Source: Litoditis marina (taxonomy: Eukaryota; Nematoda; Chromadorea; Rhabditida; Rhabditidae). Taken from it: 64,000 nucleotides of DNA. The position numbers were made by a program, and so were the translations under genes. This document shows, in pieces, positions 32,895 to 46,800 of this stretch. The first letter of the stretch is position 1, and every line of letters starts with the position of its first letter. The notes beneath the pieces are model-generated. The model worked only from the letters and a program-made list of their open reading frames with translations. It ran no database searches and had not been told where the DNA came from. The DNA is taken from assembly GCA_964036275.1 (NCBI GenBank), contig OZ038434.1, forward strand, positions 14,049,259 through 14,113,258, given 5' to 3'.

Positions 32895-35800
32895 ATGACT
32901 AGGAGAAAGTTTGGAAAGAGGCTTCACCCCATTTCGCCCCAAGGTGAGGTTGAATTTTGTTATGGTATGACCAGGTAGTCATGGTCGGCTCTCACTTGAA
33001 AGTTACCAATCTGGTGACAAAAAAATTGTCACTATATGATGAGTTCATAGTAGCTGTCGTTCGAGCTTTTTTGTGTGAAAAGATCAAGGCGCCCCAATCA
33101 TCCAGATTTATCGAAGTAGTAGATCAGTGCTGCAATTCTAGGGATTATAGACTGCTACTAAGGTACTTTGACATGAGAAGCCAAGAAAACTTGGTAGTTG
33201 GAAAAGAAAAAATGTATGTCGCCCATAACTTTCAAACCCAATATTGCTTTTTTTCATGCAGACGACACGTGGAGCCACGTTCGACAGGAAAGAGTGAATG
33301 GGAACTCAGCTATATACAGGAATATCGGAGGTAAACTTACCATTCTCTCAACATTCATTTGGGGTAAACAGAACAAAACCGTTATCGAACTTACGTTGCA
33401 AAAATAAGAGGAAAAAATAAGTAGAACATAGTATAATTTAATTCAGGTAAAAATAATATTGAAAAAGGATAAAAACACATTGGGTAGGATTGAACTTAGC
33501 GGATGTCTCTCAATAGTATACAAGAAGTTAGTAAAGTATATGCAATCATTGTTTTTTTCAGATAGTACTATCAAACTCGAGTCGTTCCGGGAGGTTGATG
33601 ACTATCTCAAAAATATGTACGAGAGCGACAGATTTCGTTTTGAAAGAAAAACAACGGATGTGAGTTACAAGTACATACGAAATGAGAAAAGCATTTAAGT
33701 ATCAAATGTAGTGTGGGTAAGAAATATATTTATTTTTGGAGATTGGAACTTCAAAAAAACTTACACGGAGTATGCCAAACGCCGAACTATGAAATGTCCT
33801 CTTAACAAGTACATCAACGAAAACACATGTTGCTAGTTTCGGCCGCCGTTGTGAGGAGTTTTTTGTGAAAATCGCGTGGAGCGCGAATCGCTCTGCATGA
33901 GTTGTCTTTGGTTTGACCTTCGCGGACTAATTTTTTGCTTATAAATGCCAAAAAGCTACTATTATAATATACAGGTCAAACCAAACACAACTCACACATT
34001 TGTCGGTTCCCCCAATTTCTACTAATCCAAGTCGAATTTAGATTCATAACTTCCCACTTCACTTATTTAAGTACGATGAAGTTTTCATTCCTTATCTTTC
34101 TCTCTATGTAAAATCATGTGAACCGGTCGCGAAGTTTATGATAAGCTGCTATACAATCACTTTTTAAGTCAAACCAACTGATGAGCTCTCTTGAAGACTG
34201 GTCATAACCAACTCAGTGTGTTATGGTCAATCACACACATCTGATAAGTGGATACTGGTCATTTCCAGAGTTCCCTGATTCCCTTGTTCGAAACGTTATG
34301 CAGAATCACACAAGTGGATATGAACAAGCCATCTGCCCCTACCCACCCTTGGAAGGATTCCGTGGTCCCTATTATTGGGAGAATGGAAAAAAAGAGTGTG
34401 TACAACCAAGAGCGGGTTTGCGGCTTCTATAGGCCATTTTCGGACAAACGGAATCATCGAGGAAATTGCTGGGTGAGTGTGAATTTACTTGTATAGTGGG
34501 ATCAGAAGTAGTTATCACCAGAAACGAATCACTTCTTTCAAGACATTTTTGAAGATTCTGAATCAATTGTATAGAGGGAAAAGTAACAATTGGTGGTTGG
34601 AACTGGGATGAGTGAAGTGTAAAAGCTACTTTTATGTCACTTTGTGACACTTGCTCTTCATCTCTAGAACTATTCGTGTAACTAGGACCGTAAAATGTTC
34701 CCGTTAGTTAATCGCGCGCAGCGCGAAGCACTGTGCGTGATTTGTCTTCGGTCAGGCTAATGCGCGCTTTCAATTTTTTTGTTTCCCCCTAAAAAGGCTA
34801 AAATATGCAAAACAAAACTTTTTATTATTTGTGAACCTTCAACAGCGTAATTGAAAGCTGTGTTCGAAATTTGAACGAAATCGAACAAGAATGAGCCAAG
34901 TTATGAATCTCATGAGCTTCATCAGGAGCGCCAACTTCCGTCGTGTGTGGGTGGGTGTGTGGGTGGGTTGTGACAAGAAAAATAAACCCAGTTTAAGGGT
35001 TTCTACTCGACCGATCATGTTAAAAATTGTAGTAGGGATGTAATACCTGCTCAGACCCTGGCGGAGCAAAAAAAATTGCGAAAAAGTTATATCAGTCAAA
35101 AAGTTATATTAAGTTATAAACTTTTCCAAAAGTGTCTGCGTTTCTCTATTAAGCATGCTCTCTCACCCTCTCTGACAGGCCGCAGGCCGGTGGATCGAAC
35201 TGTCTCATAACTTAGGGTAACGTTGACCGATTCGGATTAAAATTGAAATATGTTGTCATCGTAACTTGACCATGAGTTTTCCTATTCGTGACGTCATATA
35301 GAATTCTGAAGGCCAGATGACGTCAAATTTCAAAAGTGTGAAGTTGACGTCAAATATTTCTTCAAATGATAATAATAATTGGCAAATGAGTTATTAACGG
35401 CAAAACTTTATTATGAAATGACGTACTCTGAAATTCCGAAGCCAGATGACGTCATATTCAAAAGTGCAAAGTTGGACTCAAATATTTTTTCAAATGATGA
35501 TAATAGTAAGCAACTGAGGTATCAACGATGAAACTTCATCCGAACATTACGTCATCTGGAATACTGAAGGCCAGATGACGTCAAATTTCAAATGTGCGAA
35601 GTTGCGTCAAATACTTCTTCGAATGATAAAAACAGTTGGCCAGTGGGGAACATTGACTTTTTACCCCCCACCTTTTTGAAGTTTTATTGCGTTTGGGGAA
35701 TTGTAGTTTGACCCCCCCCCCCCCCCCCACCGGGGGGTGATAATTTAATTTATCACCTGCAATACAAAAGTTTGAGGGTGGGGGGTAAAGAGTAAACATT

Positions 35801-38800
35801 TCCGGTATTGAAGTTCAGCCCCCCACTCGTTGAAGTTCTACCCCCCGCCGACCCAGGTGGGGGGTAAATAGTAAATGTCGAAGTAGAATTTTGATCCCCC
35901 CCCCCCCTTCTCCTAGATTTTCAGGTTTCAGCTTGGGTGGGGGGTTGAAGTGCTACGGGGGGACCCAACTAAAGTGGGGGGCGATACTTCAATTTTCCCG
36001 GCCAGTGAGTTGTTAACGGTAAAACTTCATCTAAACATGATGTGTTCTGGGATTATGCTGGTCGACTGATGTCATCATTGAAATATGCAAAGGTAACGTC
36101 AAACATGCTTCCTTCCAATTTTTAGTTGCGCATGTTTAAATTTTAAGAGAAGATAAATTTTTTTTTAGTTCTTTTGGGTTTCAGCTGCAAATTTAGACAT
36201 GCCTCCGGAATGTCTACAAAAAGTGTAAAATTCATCAAAAAGTGGGGAACCAACAATTGTGTTATTTGTACGAACTACTCAAGAACGGCACTACTTCTAG
36301 GGACACTGCAACCAAAAGGGAAAAATATAGAGAGTGATTATTTTAAAGTGATGATGCCACAAAAAGTGAAACATATTTTGCTAACTAGTTCACGGTAGAT
36401 CACAAGTCACAGCTTTCCGATTGAGATACGGAAATTGAAAACAATGAGCGAGATTAATTAATCAGCTGTGACTTAACATCTACCGCGAACTAGTTAGAAA
36501 ATAATGTTTCACTTTTTGTGGCATCATCACTTTAAAATAATCACTCTCTATATCTTTCCCTTTTTGTTGCGGTGTCCCTAGAAGTTGTGCCGTTCTTGAG
36601 TAGCTCGTACAAATAACACAATTGTTGGTTCCCCACTTCTTGATGAATTGTGTAAGACTTCACCTCGAACAACTGACAAAACATTTCAGGCGGTCTGCCA
36701 AAGAACCCACAGCGTCAGCTACGTCAGAGGAGGTGTTAGACAGGTGAACAGAGCCAGCGTCGCACCATTCACCTTGAAGCTGGGAGATTCGTGGAACTTC
36801 TTCGATGAGGAGCACCAGAAGTTAGTTTTATAATTGTATATACGATTACATTTTATAACTTCAACATCACACATTTGCTATGGGAACTACTGATGAAACT
36901 ATGAACAACGGTTATGCTACGTAATGGACCTACCATTCAGTGAATTAATAACTCATCAGGGTTTCCAATTCCGAACTCGATTCGAAACAAACTCCAAAAA
37001 TACTGGAGATTTGAGTTCAAGTCGAAATTTGAGATATGGGTCGGAACTCGCAACCAGCTCGAAACTCCAAAATGACTCGAATCTCGGAGTTTTCGCATTT
37101 CGAATTTCTCGTTTCCAGTTGGTTTCGAGTTTTGAGTCGTAATATACTCAAAATAGTGTTAATTATGGTATAAACCGAGCATGGACTACGTTGTCATTTA
37201 CCTTTGGGTGTAATGCCGTAAAGCCTCTCCAAGTTTTCTTCTAGTCATTCATCTACGAGAAGGTTAAGATAGAGAACAAAAATCATTTATTTACCTGAAT
37301 TTAAGTTCAAAACAAAATAACTGAGGCGAATTAAAAACAACTCTCTCACAAGAGTAGAAGTATGGCTCACACAGGAGGTTGACTAGTATTCGTAGAAAAC
37401 GAATTTGACTCAAAAAACGGACCTCGAAAATTTAGAAATTCTATCTCCAGAGGAAACCACGTTGTGCCTCTGTCTGGTGATATTGACCGATCGTTCGGGA
37501 GTCTGCTCGGGTGGTATGGCTGTGGAATTTGTTTCTCATGGACAATGCCGCTGTTTGACAGCGAGAAGCCACATCAAGCCCTTCAATTGATCCATTCCTT
37601 CTTGTGGAACATAGTGGAGCACGGAATATGCGACGTAAGTTGAGAAAAAAATTTACTCCTTGGTTGTATAAAACGTTATGTCCAAAAAAGTCAGCCATGC
37701 TGTCAATTTTTATTTGCCTTGTGGCAGTTTAGAGGTGTTTTAAAATTGTGAATTTCCCTCATGTGAACAAATAGTACGTTTTTTAGGATTAACAATACAA
37801 TGATAACAAAGCTGTGTTTTCCAGAGTTCTTTGACCATGGAAGAGGTTCAAGAGAGAATTATCATAGCCACCATCGTATTCGGTCCAGAGGGACCGAAAG
37901 TTTCGTTCCCAGAGGTTGATTCCCAGAAAGGGATCCACGAGGAGAGGAAAGTTGGTACATTTATACTATTGTACAGCGTTTGGAGAGTCTTTGACCTTTT
38001 CAACCGCAGATATTGTACGCGATACATTTATGTCATCTTAGGTTTGAACTTTTCCCTGCATTCTCGTGAATACGATGACTAAGCATAGGATGTATATGCC
38101 ATTATTTTGAGTCCAGTTTCACAGCTTACATACAAATAGTTCCGAAACTGAATGACTACGGAGCAAAAATTGAGCTACCCAGATTCGGGTTACTGTAACA
38201 CGACAATCCAAACTCCTCAATGCTTTGCTGTTTCTAGAACATATATAGTTTTGCGTTCACAGCTTTCATTGTCGTGATTTGGACAATGTTTCGAACAATT
38301 CTGACCATAGGAGTTTCATAATGTTATCAACATTCTTGACATCGTCTACTCAGTTGACACAGTGTATCACGTGCGCGAAAATGCGCCAAATTTTGAGAAA
38401 ACGAATCAAGACAATATGTTGAGAACTAGATCAACGGCTGTGGTTTACAAGATGTAATAATCATCTCAAATTTCCGAGTTCAAAAAAATTCCCTTACTAT
38501 TTTCACACCCAGTTTGAACCGATTTCAGAGAGATAAATTATGCCCCATCGAACTGGATACACAGTATGCGTACTTCCCGAAGGTCGCACGCGGAGAGGAT
38601 TCGAGCTGCTCTGTGGGCGTGAAAAACGTCTCTGGAAAAACTACGATCGCCGTCAAGGTACTGTTGATTCAAATATTTCGCACTCGATTCCCGATAGTTC
38701 ATTATTTATAAATGTGGATTTCGAGTATTTTGAGGTATTCTGGAAACTTTAGAAGTTTTGAAAAATTGATAAGAACAAACTGTTTGGTACGCTGCCAAAT

Positions 38801-40178
38801 TTTACAACGCTATTATCAAAACTATTTATTTTATGTTTTATAAGTTGCGACTCGAGTAAAACTCGTGAGTGTTTTTTGAAACCATAAAACAATTCTAGAT
38901 AAAATGTTCAAGAGGATTCTACGCTCATCCGTATCTGTACCTTGAACCAAGAGAAGAAAAACTGTTGCAGTGGCACTACAAGGTAGGAAAACTTTATTCG
39001 TAACAATAAGCAATGTGTCGAAGCAGTGAACGCCAACTAATGGTTTTGTTGTGTTTCCTATGTATTGAATTCCGTACTGTACACTACAATTTTCGTACTA
39101 TTTTGGTAAATTCCGCATGTACCCGCGAGTTTTTGAGCGCACCAGTATCCAATTAATCACGTTCTCATTGAGCAGTGAATCTTTTTCCTACTACATAATT
39201 TGTAACTCATTCTTCATTATAAGTACAAGGTTACTTATTGGTAACAAAGTTGTTCCAAACCATACGCAAAATGTTACAGTTTAGAAAAACTAGATTAACG
39301 ACTATTCCCCATGTTTTCATTAAAAAAATTTCAGCATCAACGCATAAACTAACTTTCTTGCAAGAAAGTAATAGAGTACGTTCATGGAGACGTGGAAACA
39401 GTCAAATGTGCACCAGATGCTCTTAATTCATACAAATTTCCAGGATCGCGGTGATGTCGAGGAGTCTCCTGTATTCCGTTTATACTACAAAACCGGCGCA
39501 ATCAAAGGGGATGAAAGTATTTGGATGAACGAGGAGAAACCTGATGGTAATCCGAATTATAATCTTCTTACTTTAAGCAAAAACTTTTCAAACTGATTTT
39601 TTGGTGTGTCTGCTATCTCATATTTCTTTACGGAGCATGTGCTCATATACACTTTCTGGAATAGGGCAAAGCCTACTTGTTTCTCTAGTGTTTTGGGTCG
39701 AAATGGCTCACGCTCACATGGACAACCGTATCATCAACTGAAATTTAACATCTAACGTATCTCATGATTTTCAGGAGTAATTATCACAAAAGTGAAGTTC
39801 GTGGATTCTCGTGGAATGAAGAAGAAAGAATGGTACTGTTATTGTCTAAATTTCATCATTTTTATTTTAACAATTGTGGTTTTACTAATGAGTCAGGCCA
39901 TTTTGAATGGCATATAATTTATGTATGTTTTGTTAACATTCCTTAGGACCTTCCAGTTATATCTATAATTTTCGTCATTATGCTTATTTCAAGCACGACA
40001 AAGTACTTATGAGTATATGGCCACCAATTCTGGACTAAATATGAAAATTCCAATCAGTTTCATGATTATTCAAAAACTCGATTCAATATAACTTGAATTC
40101 GAGTTCTTCAAACAATCTGATACCTGTTTGTCACTCAATTATATATGCAAAATGTATCTTATTCTATTATTCTTCAGA
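32895..40178 (+). CDS. Gene A, first complete copy (12 exons, 411 aa)
   Basis: Exons: 32895-32943, 33262-33330, 33562-33659, 34269-34472, 36690-36820, 37451-37634, 37825-37950, 38529-38657, 38899-38982, 39444-39546, 39775-39832 and 40178. They total 1236 nt, exactly 411 codons plus TGA, and every junction agrees in phase. The start MTRRKFGKRLHPISPQD has an ATG four bases after a cttttctcag acceptor, which could be a spliced-leader site or follow a noncoding exon. An AATAAA is at 40305. The protein has a basic N-terminus, a Cys/Trp-containing middle (RVCGFYRPF, GNCWAVCQRTHS, WYGCGICFSW), a KVARGEDSSCSVGVKN block and a charged C-terminus. There is no signal peptide or clear membrane segment. 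Family not recognised. Intron 4 hosts the palindrome/CRE element. It straddles units 1 and 2. Confidence 0.78.
33871..33998. repeat. Diverged terminal fragment of the palindrome/CRE element
   Basis: ATCGCGTGGAGCGCGAATCG followed by a TTGTCTTTGG-type segment resembles the GC-rich end at 34710. An inverted partner (GTCAAACCAAACACAACTCA) lies 60 bp away. It sits in gene A intron 3; the unit 2 copy is at 56550-56677. Confidence 0.5.
34710..36647. mobile_element. Palindrome/CRE element, copy 2 (reverse orientation, in gene A intron 4)
   Basis: Same modules as 13522-15268 in reverse order: GC-rich hairpin end (AATCGCGCGCAGCGCG), a TGACGTCA-bearing array of roughly 125-bp units (35280-35640, continuing after an inserted element), and a palindrome of about 430 bp ending TTGATGAATT. 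It includes TCTGACAGGCCGCAGG (35175-35190), which resembles the 43-bp minisatellite unit. Another transposon (35646-35999) is nested inside. Confidence 0.72.
35646..35999. mobile_element. C-tract TIR element, copy 3 (exact 8-bp target duplication, nested)
   Basis: GGCCAGTG is duplicated at 35638-35645 and 36000-36007. The ends GGGAACATTGAC and, reversed, GGGAAAATTGAAG lead into C runs. It is inserted in the CRE array of the palindrome element. The unit 2 copy 58326-58668 is slightly shorter because its C runs are shorter. Confidence 0.85.
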
Positions 40179-40417
40179 CCCCGCGCACCGGAAATGACGG
40201 AGTCTGTAAAAATCAAGCATCTATTACAAATACATCAAGCATCTGTTACAAAAATTAATTGATACATTTATTCTGTATTGATGTGACTTCTGTATGATTG
40301 CTGCAATAAAACTATTATGGTCATGTTGTTATCTGAGTGTGGACACAATTTTGAATTGAACAGTTAAACAGTTATAACGCTTCACGATTACGTGAAACAC
40401 TTCGGCAATATACGTTT

Positions 40418-41576
40418 ACAGACCATGTAAGACGACAAATTTCAAAAAAACTTCTCACAAATATCGGCTTTTTCACAGATTTACAACGATTTCTGTGAGA
40501 CAAATATAGAGGCTACAATTTAAGAGGAAAATCGATTCGAGGCATTCCTTCAGATTTTCTATGAGGACAGCGTGTTTGGTACTCATAGAGAATAGTAATT
40601 GAAATTATCAATAAGAGACACTCATATGGAAAATTCGTATTGAAATTTTCCATTATGAATAATTTGAATTGAAATTTTCCATTATGAATAATTTCAATTG
40701 AAATATTTCATAACCAGAATAATTATTCACAAATGTAGTTTCACCTTTAACTATGAATAATTTCCATACAGAATATTCATAGTTTATTTTAGCAAAGTAT
40801 GTGAACAAAATATTTCGTGAAAGGATTCGAACCTGCGACCTCAGTTTTGGAGTCCGACTCACTAGCCGCCGCGCTATTGTGACACATTTCTTTGGAGAGA
40901 TAGGAAGCTTCATATACCGGTCAATGCGGCATCAATTCCGCGGTATAACTATGCGCAGTTGTCTGTCCTGAATTGTGCTCTCGTGGCGCAGTGGTAGAGT
41001 GCTCCCTTAATAACCACAAGGTCGCAGGTTCGATTCCGGTAGTTACAAGTTTTGCTGCAATCCACTGATTACCATAGAAAATTTCAATTGGAATTCTCTA
41101 TTATGGATATTTTATATTGGAAACATCTATAGTAAAAATTAATTGAAAATTTCAATGGTTCGAACAATGAATATTTCATATTGAAACTCTCTACATATTT
41201 CCAGATTTGGCCCGATTGCGTGAAATCTGCCAATATTGTTAGAATGGGGTATAGTCGCCATTTTCCCCATAAAGACAGCGAAGGGTTCAATTGATTGAGC
41301 GATGCGGGGCGAGCGGTCGTTGATTATCTGCCAGCAGTTGAGAGAGTGAGTAGATAAATGATACGCAGACGAACTGGCGGCTCGCCAAACCCCGTCCCGT
41401 ACAAAATCGATGGTACGGTGTCCACAACGGTCTGACAAATCCTATACAATTTCACAGAAAATCGCGTAAAACAGGAGAAACCCGATTTGTTTATGTCCTT
41501 CACAGAAAAAGCTGTAAATCTGTGAAAAAGCCAGATTTCGTGAAAAGTTTGAAATTGGTCGTCTTACATAGACTGT
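40418..41576. mobile_element. 1.16-kb TIR element with tRNA-like pieces, unit 2
   Basis: Same element as 3594-4753, with ACAG...ATGTAAGACGAC inverted ends, tRNA-like segments at 40817-40884 (-) and 40976-41049 (+), and the 194-bp insertion at 41252-41445. Confidence 0.7.
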
Positions 41577-42739
41577 TCAAAAGTATACCAATTGCTACTA
41601 ATAGTTAAGTGTCGCACCCAACTTGCGAGAGTGCAGAGTAAAAACTCGCTATAGTTGTAGCTCTATCTTTTCAGTATATCGGAACTGATCCCGTATGAGC
41701 TGAGATACACCCGGTTGTGTTAAAATGGGTTGAGTGGAATGCGTTTTCGGTAATTCAACTGTCTGACAGAAAAGGGGCGGAGAGCCTATGGGCTCTCATT
41801 TGAAGCTTTGAAAAGAGAGAGAGAGAGACAGAAAGAGAGAGAGAGAGACGAGAGAGAGAGAGAGAACGAAAGAGTTTGTTCAGGTGCCACCCACCGAAAT
41901 ACACACAAATTTGGATCTTAAAGGGACCGTTCTTCTTCAATTTAGAGGTTTTAGCTGATCAGTTGATATTGTTTACATTAAAAAACCACAATCAAACATA
42001 TAGGTCCTAACGTCCTATTTTGCTCCATGTTCTCGAAAATGCGGCGCGAACACGCGCACGTACATAGACCGCCAAGTTCACCTACGTACAAAATTTTAGA
42101 AATATTCATAAAAATACAAAACCATATTTGAAACATTGCAAAAAATTACCACAATCAAAGCTGTTACAGAGGATTTGTATATATCATGGAAACAACAACG
42201 CAGAGAGAGAGAGATCAAGGATTGCTGCTTTACAGTAACCCAAATCTGTTGGCTTCTAATTTGCTCCAAAATAATGTTGTTTTCTGCAATTTCTGTATGT
42301 AATGTGTTTTTTTTTTGACAATTTTTCGAAAACTACTTACATTGTACATTATGAAGGTACGATACGTCGTTACGCAGTAAGTGCATAGTTTTGCTCAATA
42401 ACTGTCATTGTAACGTATTAAATCGAATGTTCAAGTAGAATTCCAGATGAATTAGGTCCTGAGTGGATAGTAAAAGAGAGCTATAAGTGATGAGAGGAGT
42501 AGAGTTTGAAAAGAAAAGACAGAGGTAAGAGCGGGCGGACATTTCGACGTTCTCTACAGCCTGGGCTCACACAAGGAATATACCCTTGCGTATACCCGGG
42601 TACCTTTCTTGTATTCTATTATTCTGGTTTCACATTTTCATACCTGGTTTGGTCCTGGCTTTTTTCGAAGAGTCCAGAATGGGTTTCTTCCAACGAGAAA
42701 GTTCTCTAGAGAACAAAGGAGGTGAACATTGGCGGCGTA

Positions 42740-42971
42740 TAGTCTGTTTCGCGCAACAATAGCCCTGTACAGTAAGATTTTAGAACTTTCAAGTAAACTT
42801 TTTATACGCTGTAGATCTTGTGAAGAGTTTAAACTTTGGGGTTAAGTTCTCCACATTGGTTACTACAATTACAGAAAACATTTAATCTAAAAGTCTGTTC
42901 GTTGGTTAGATAATTGTCCTTGAATAGTCGAAAGATTACTGTAGAAAGTCATCGTTTGGTGAAACAAACTA
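42740..42971. mobile_element. TA-flanked MITE, family 1, unit 2
   Basis: Counterpart of 5915-6146. The neighbouring 33-bp-TIR MITE lies at 43180-43389. From 41577 to 42739 there is only a GA tract (41815-41866) and a hairpin-repeat copy (42515-42620). Confidence 0.72.
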
Positions 42972-43823
42972 TAGTAATATTTCCTTCTGTGAGATCGAGA
43001 GATCTCACAAGAACTATGCGGTTACCTGCGAAATTGTTTGCGAAATTTTTTTCAACATTGTTCAACGTAGGAACTGCGACGTATCTCGTGAACTTCACTA
43101 CGATCGAGATACCTCAAGAGGTTGTCTCATGAGATATAGGGAAAGCACCTTCCTTGCCAGTTACATTTTTAGTTTTCACCATTCCCACTGAGACGTCGGC
43201 AACGTGCCAAGAAAATTTTCGGGCGGCTTTTCACCATGCTAATCTTTTCTGAGACCCTAAAAAGATTCCTCATCAGCATATAACTTTTGTTACAGTACTT
43301 GCGTAGGAATTATTTTCATAAACTATTCTTCTACGAAATGTATTCATTTGGACATTCATTGGCACGCTTCCAAAGTCTCAGTGGGAATGTAACAAACTAT
43401 ATGTAACAAATCAACCGCTGGCTGGAGTGATATCCCGCGCATCAAACTATAACTCACAAATAGTGAGCCCATACGGTCATTCACAGCTCAACTAAATTTC
43501 GGAAGATGTTTAACGAAAAAATGCTCATTGGAACATTTAATGGGAAACACTACAAAAGTGTTCTAGTTCCCACAATCTCAAGAATTTACTGCAACTAGTT
43601 TAAATCGTGTGTAATACAACGGCTATCATTTAAAAATAATTTAGAGTGGTTCACATAGTTCACAAAGACAACAAAATGCTTTGTCTGAGCTCTCTGAAAT
43701 AATTTGAAGTCCTTTTTTTCAATACCGCTCACTAGCAGCATTGAAGAGTCGACCGACAACACACTTTCATATACATTTTCATTTCGCTATCATCTCGTGC
43801 AGTTCGAATGTGGACTTCTCTCC

Positions 43824-46800
43824 TCATGCCACAATGCGAATCCAGCCGGGCCTCTCCGTAACTCCCAGCTGAATATCCACAATCTCTTGGTGCAATCTGA
43901 AATTGACTCAGTTCAATTCAAAGAAGGAACAAATTCAAAGAAAAGTAAACTATGAGTTTTCTCTTTCTAAACTCATGCTGCCCGTTTTGCTGGTAGGTTA
44001 AAATTACGTTTCCAAACAATCAGAATTTGTTTGGCGTACGTAGGGAACCACTCCCAGTTTTTCAACACTCACATGCACACAATGAAAACTTAATGTACCC
44101 ATCAAGAATTGAGCAAATTCTATATACCTCTTCAGAACGTCGGCCTTGCTAGTTAGCGTGGGGATGACCAGCTTCTCCTCATTTCCTTCGTTCACGTACA
44201 GAATCCCCTCAACTAGAGAAACCACGGCGGCCGTACCAGCTCCAAACATCTCGTAGACCTTAAAACGTTTGTAAATGCAAAAATTGTGAATATGATAATG
44301 AACAGTACATACAAGTTTGAAAATCATGTGACGGTAAATACAAGTTTGAAAACCAACCATGTACAATTGGGTCAAGTGCATGAATGCGTCAAATAAATAT
44401 TCTAAACACAAGTATGATGTAAAAACGCTCAGACCTGCCTAGCTTCACCTCACATTTCCTGGACGGGGAGGTCAAAATACCACGCGAGGGCGAACCTGAA
44501 TTGGGCGTGGGGTGGGGTGAAAGTAGAAATGTCCCATAGTCTCAACCTGTCCTCCTTTACCGCCCGCCGTAGTTGAGCCATAGTGAAGTCGCAATCGGAA
44601 ACCTCGAAATGGCCCCATTTGCGCGCCAGATCGAGAAGAGACTGTCGAGTGACCCCCGGCAGAATGGCGCCTAGAGTCAACTTCTTGAGACCAAGATATT
44701 TTAACGCTCAATCGATAATTATAGTTTACACATTCGCGCCGCCGGATCGTAATCGGATGATAGAAGTAGGAACGTAGCTCTGAGTGCATATATGCTAGAA
44801 GGGGTTCATTGTACAATCGTCCCCCCCCCCTTGAGCCGAAATAGGTTGAAGACCGATTGTAGTACAATCACCCCCCACCCCCATAGGGGGGTGATTGTAC
44901 AACGTCCTTCTTTACTGCAGGTTTGGATTGAGTGGGGGCGATTGTTAAACAGGTCCGGGGTTGTACTATTACCCCCCGTTTGTATTGTGGGGGGTGATTG
45001 TTAAACGTTTACATTGTACAATTACCCCCCATTCACAATCACCCCCCCCCCCCCCCTCTCTATAGAAAATCGTATTGGGAGGGGGGTGACAGTACTACGG
45101 AGGGGACTTAAAGTGAGGAAAGGGGGCAATTGGAAAATTTTCCCGCTGGAAGATCTCGGCACCTTCATCCCATCCTGCGTCTTTCGCTCTGCCTCTGTTT
45201 CATGTTTGCATTTGTAGGGCGATCCCCGAACCGTGCTCACAATGATATATGTAGTATAAGTAATACATATCACCGATCTAACCAAATAGTAGAAGTTGTT
45301 TCGATTCAGATGTGAGGTAACATTTTTGTAGTTTGATCCCTTCTTGTTTCTCAGTTTCAATGTGCAATCCTATTGTATGTGCAGATCAAACTACAATTCA
45401 GACCTACATTCTATACTGCCTTTATTCCTAGTCAAACCAACCCGATGAAAGCGAAGGTGTAATCAGCTCATCAATTTCTTCGTCATTCTTCCAGAACTTG
45501 AATATATTCATTGCGCCAGCCTCGGTCATCTGTAAAGTCAATAAATAAGTATGAAAGAAAGTGAGCAATGCGGCTAAAGTTTGGGGCAATAGCAATGATG
45601 AATTCGCGAGAAGTGCAGAACCTTCACCAAATGTATTTCGTGCCAGTCATAGGGCAGAAAGTACTCTTGTATACGAATACAAAAAAACGGAAAGTACTAC
45701 CGGCCACTCGAACCGACTTTTTCTGAAACATCATGACAAGTTCAAGTTGTTTTAACCAAGTTACGTAGTTTATGCATCATATAATAATAATCTTTTACGG
45801 CTACCATTTCAGCCGTATGTTACTTTTATTCATAACCAAGACAGTGTCCACATTGTAGTATCCGTAGAGAGGGGGTCCGTAGAGGGAAACTAGGCATGGG
45901 TGAGCTTTATTACCAGCTCATGCGGTCCGCCATGAAGATACCGCGCCGAGTGGGATCGAACCATGGTGGTTTGAGTGCTAGCTCGCACACAACCAGTCGA
46001 CCACTCCACCACTCGGCCCCATAGGCTAAAGTTCAACCTAATGTCTACTAGTTCGAGTTCAGCAAGTTGACAAACCCATTGTTCGTTCTCGCTCAACCAC
46101 AACACTTGCTGACAGTTTTTGGCGTGAGTGCGGGTACCAACTTGGATGGTCGGTGCGTAGTTGCAGCCCATCTTGAAAGCGCCCACACCGCCGGGCCAGG
46201 CGCGGACCGATCGAGAATCCGCCAGAAGCGTCACACCCTGAAGGTGAACATGAATTAATCAACTTTGCAGTGTAGTTCGAGCCTGTACGCTCCATGAGTC
46301 AAGAACTTCGACTGAAACCATGAAAATCAAACAAACACTGTAGAGGCACAAATTCATCTGTCGGCGACAGATGAGCTTGAAACTGTTGATGCGATAGTTT
46401 GTGCGTTGAAGGGTTTGCTTTTTGGATTATGCCTATACGGTGTTCAAGCAAAATGACCGCGCCTTTGCGCAGTTGTCTGCAATGAGCAATTGGAATGTGA
46501 GAATGAAAAAGACCATGACTATAATGTGAGCTCACCTGACCGGCTCCTCCGAAATATCCACCGGCTGGTCCAGTGATGACGTACAGCTTGGCCTGTTTCG
46601 ATTGCGACACCATCCCCTCGGGTTCGGTTCCGATCATGGTGGGACGGATGTAGAGGGAGCCAATCTCGTGGGAAGGCACCCAGTCAACGTCGAGGCGAAC
46701 CTGCAAAACATGATAAACGGGAAACTAGAACGTTGCCTTCATATTTTGAAACATTTCCACGTGTTCGAATGCGTTGAGTTGTGATTTCATAATAGAAACA

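Noticed and set aside
32957..33334. 125-codon open frame starting MLWYDQVVMVGSHLK between gene A exons 1 and 2 (also 55636-56013)
   Set aside because: It covers an intron with good splice sites and ends in the wrong frame of gene A exon 2. It is kept in both units only because the DNA is duplicated; no motif.
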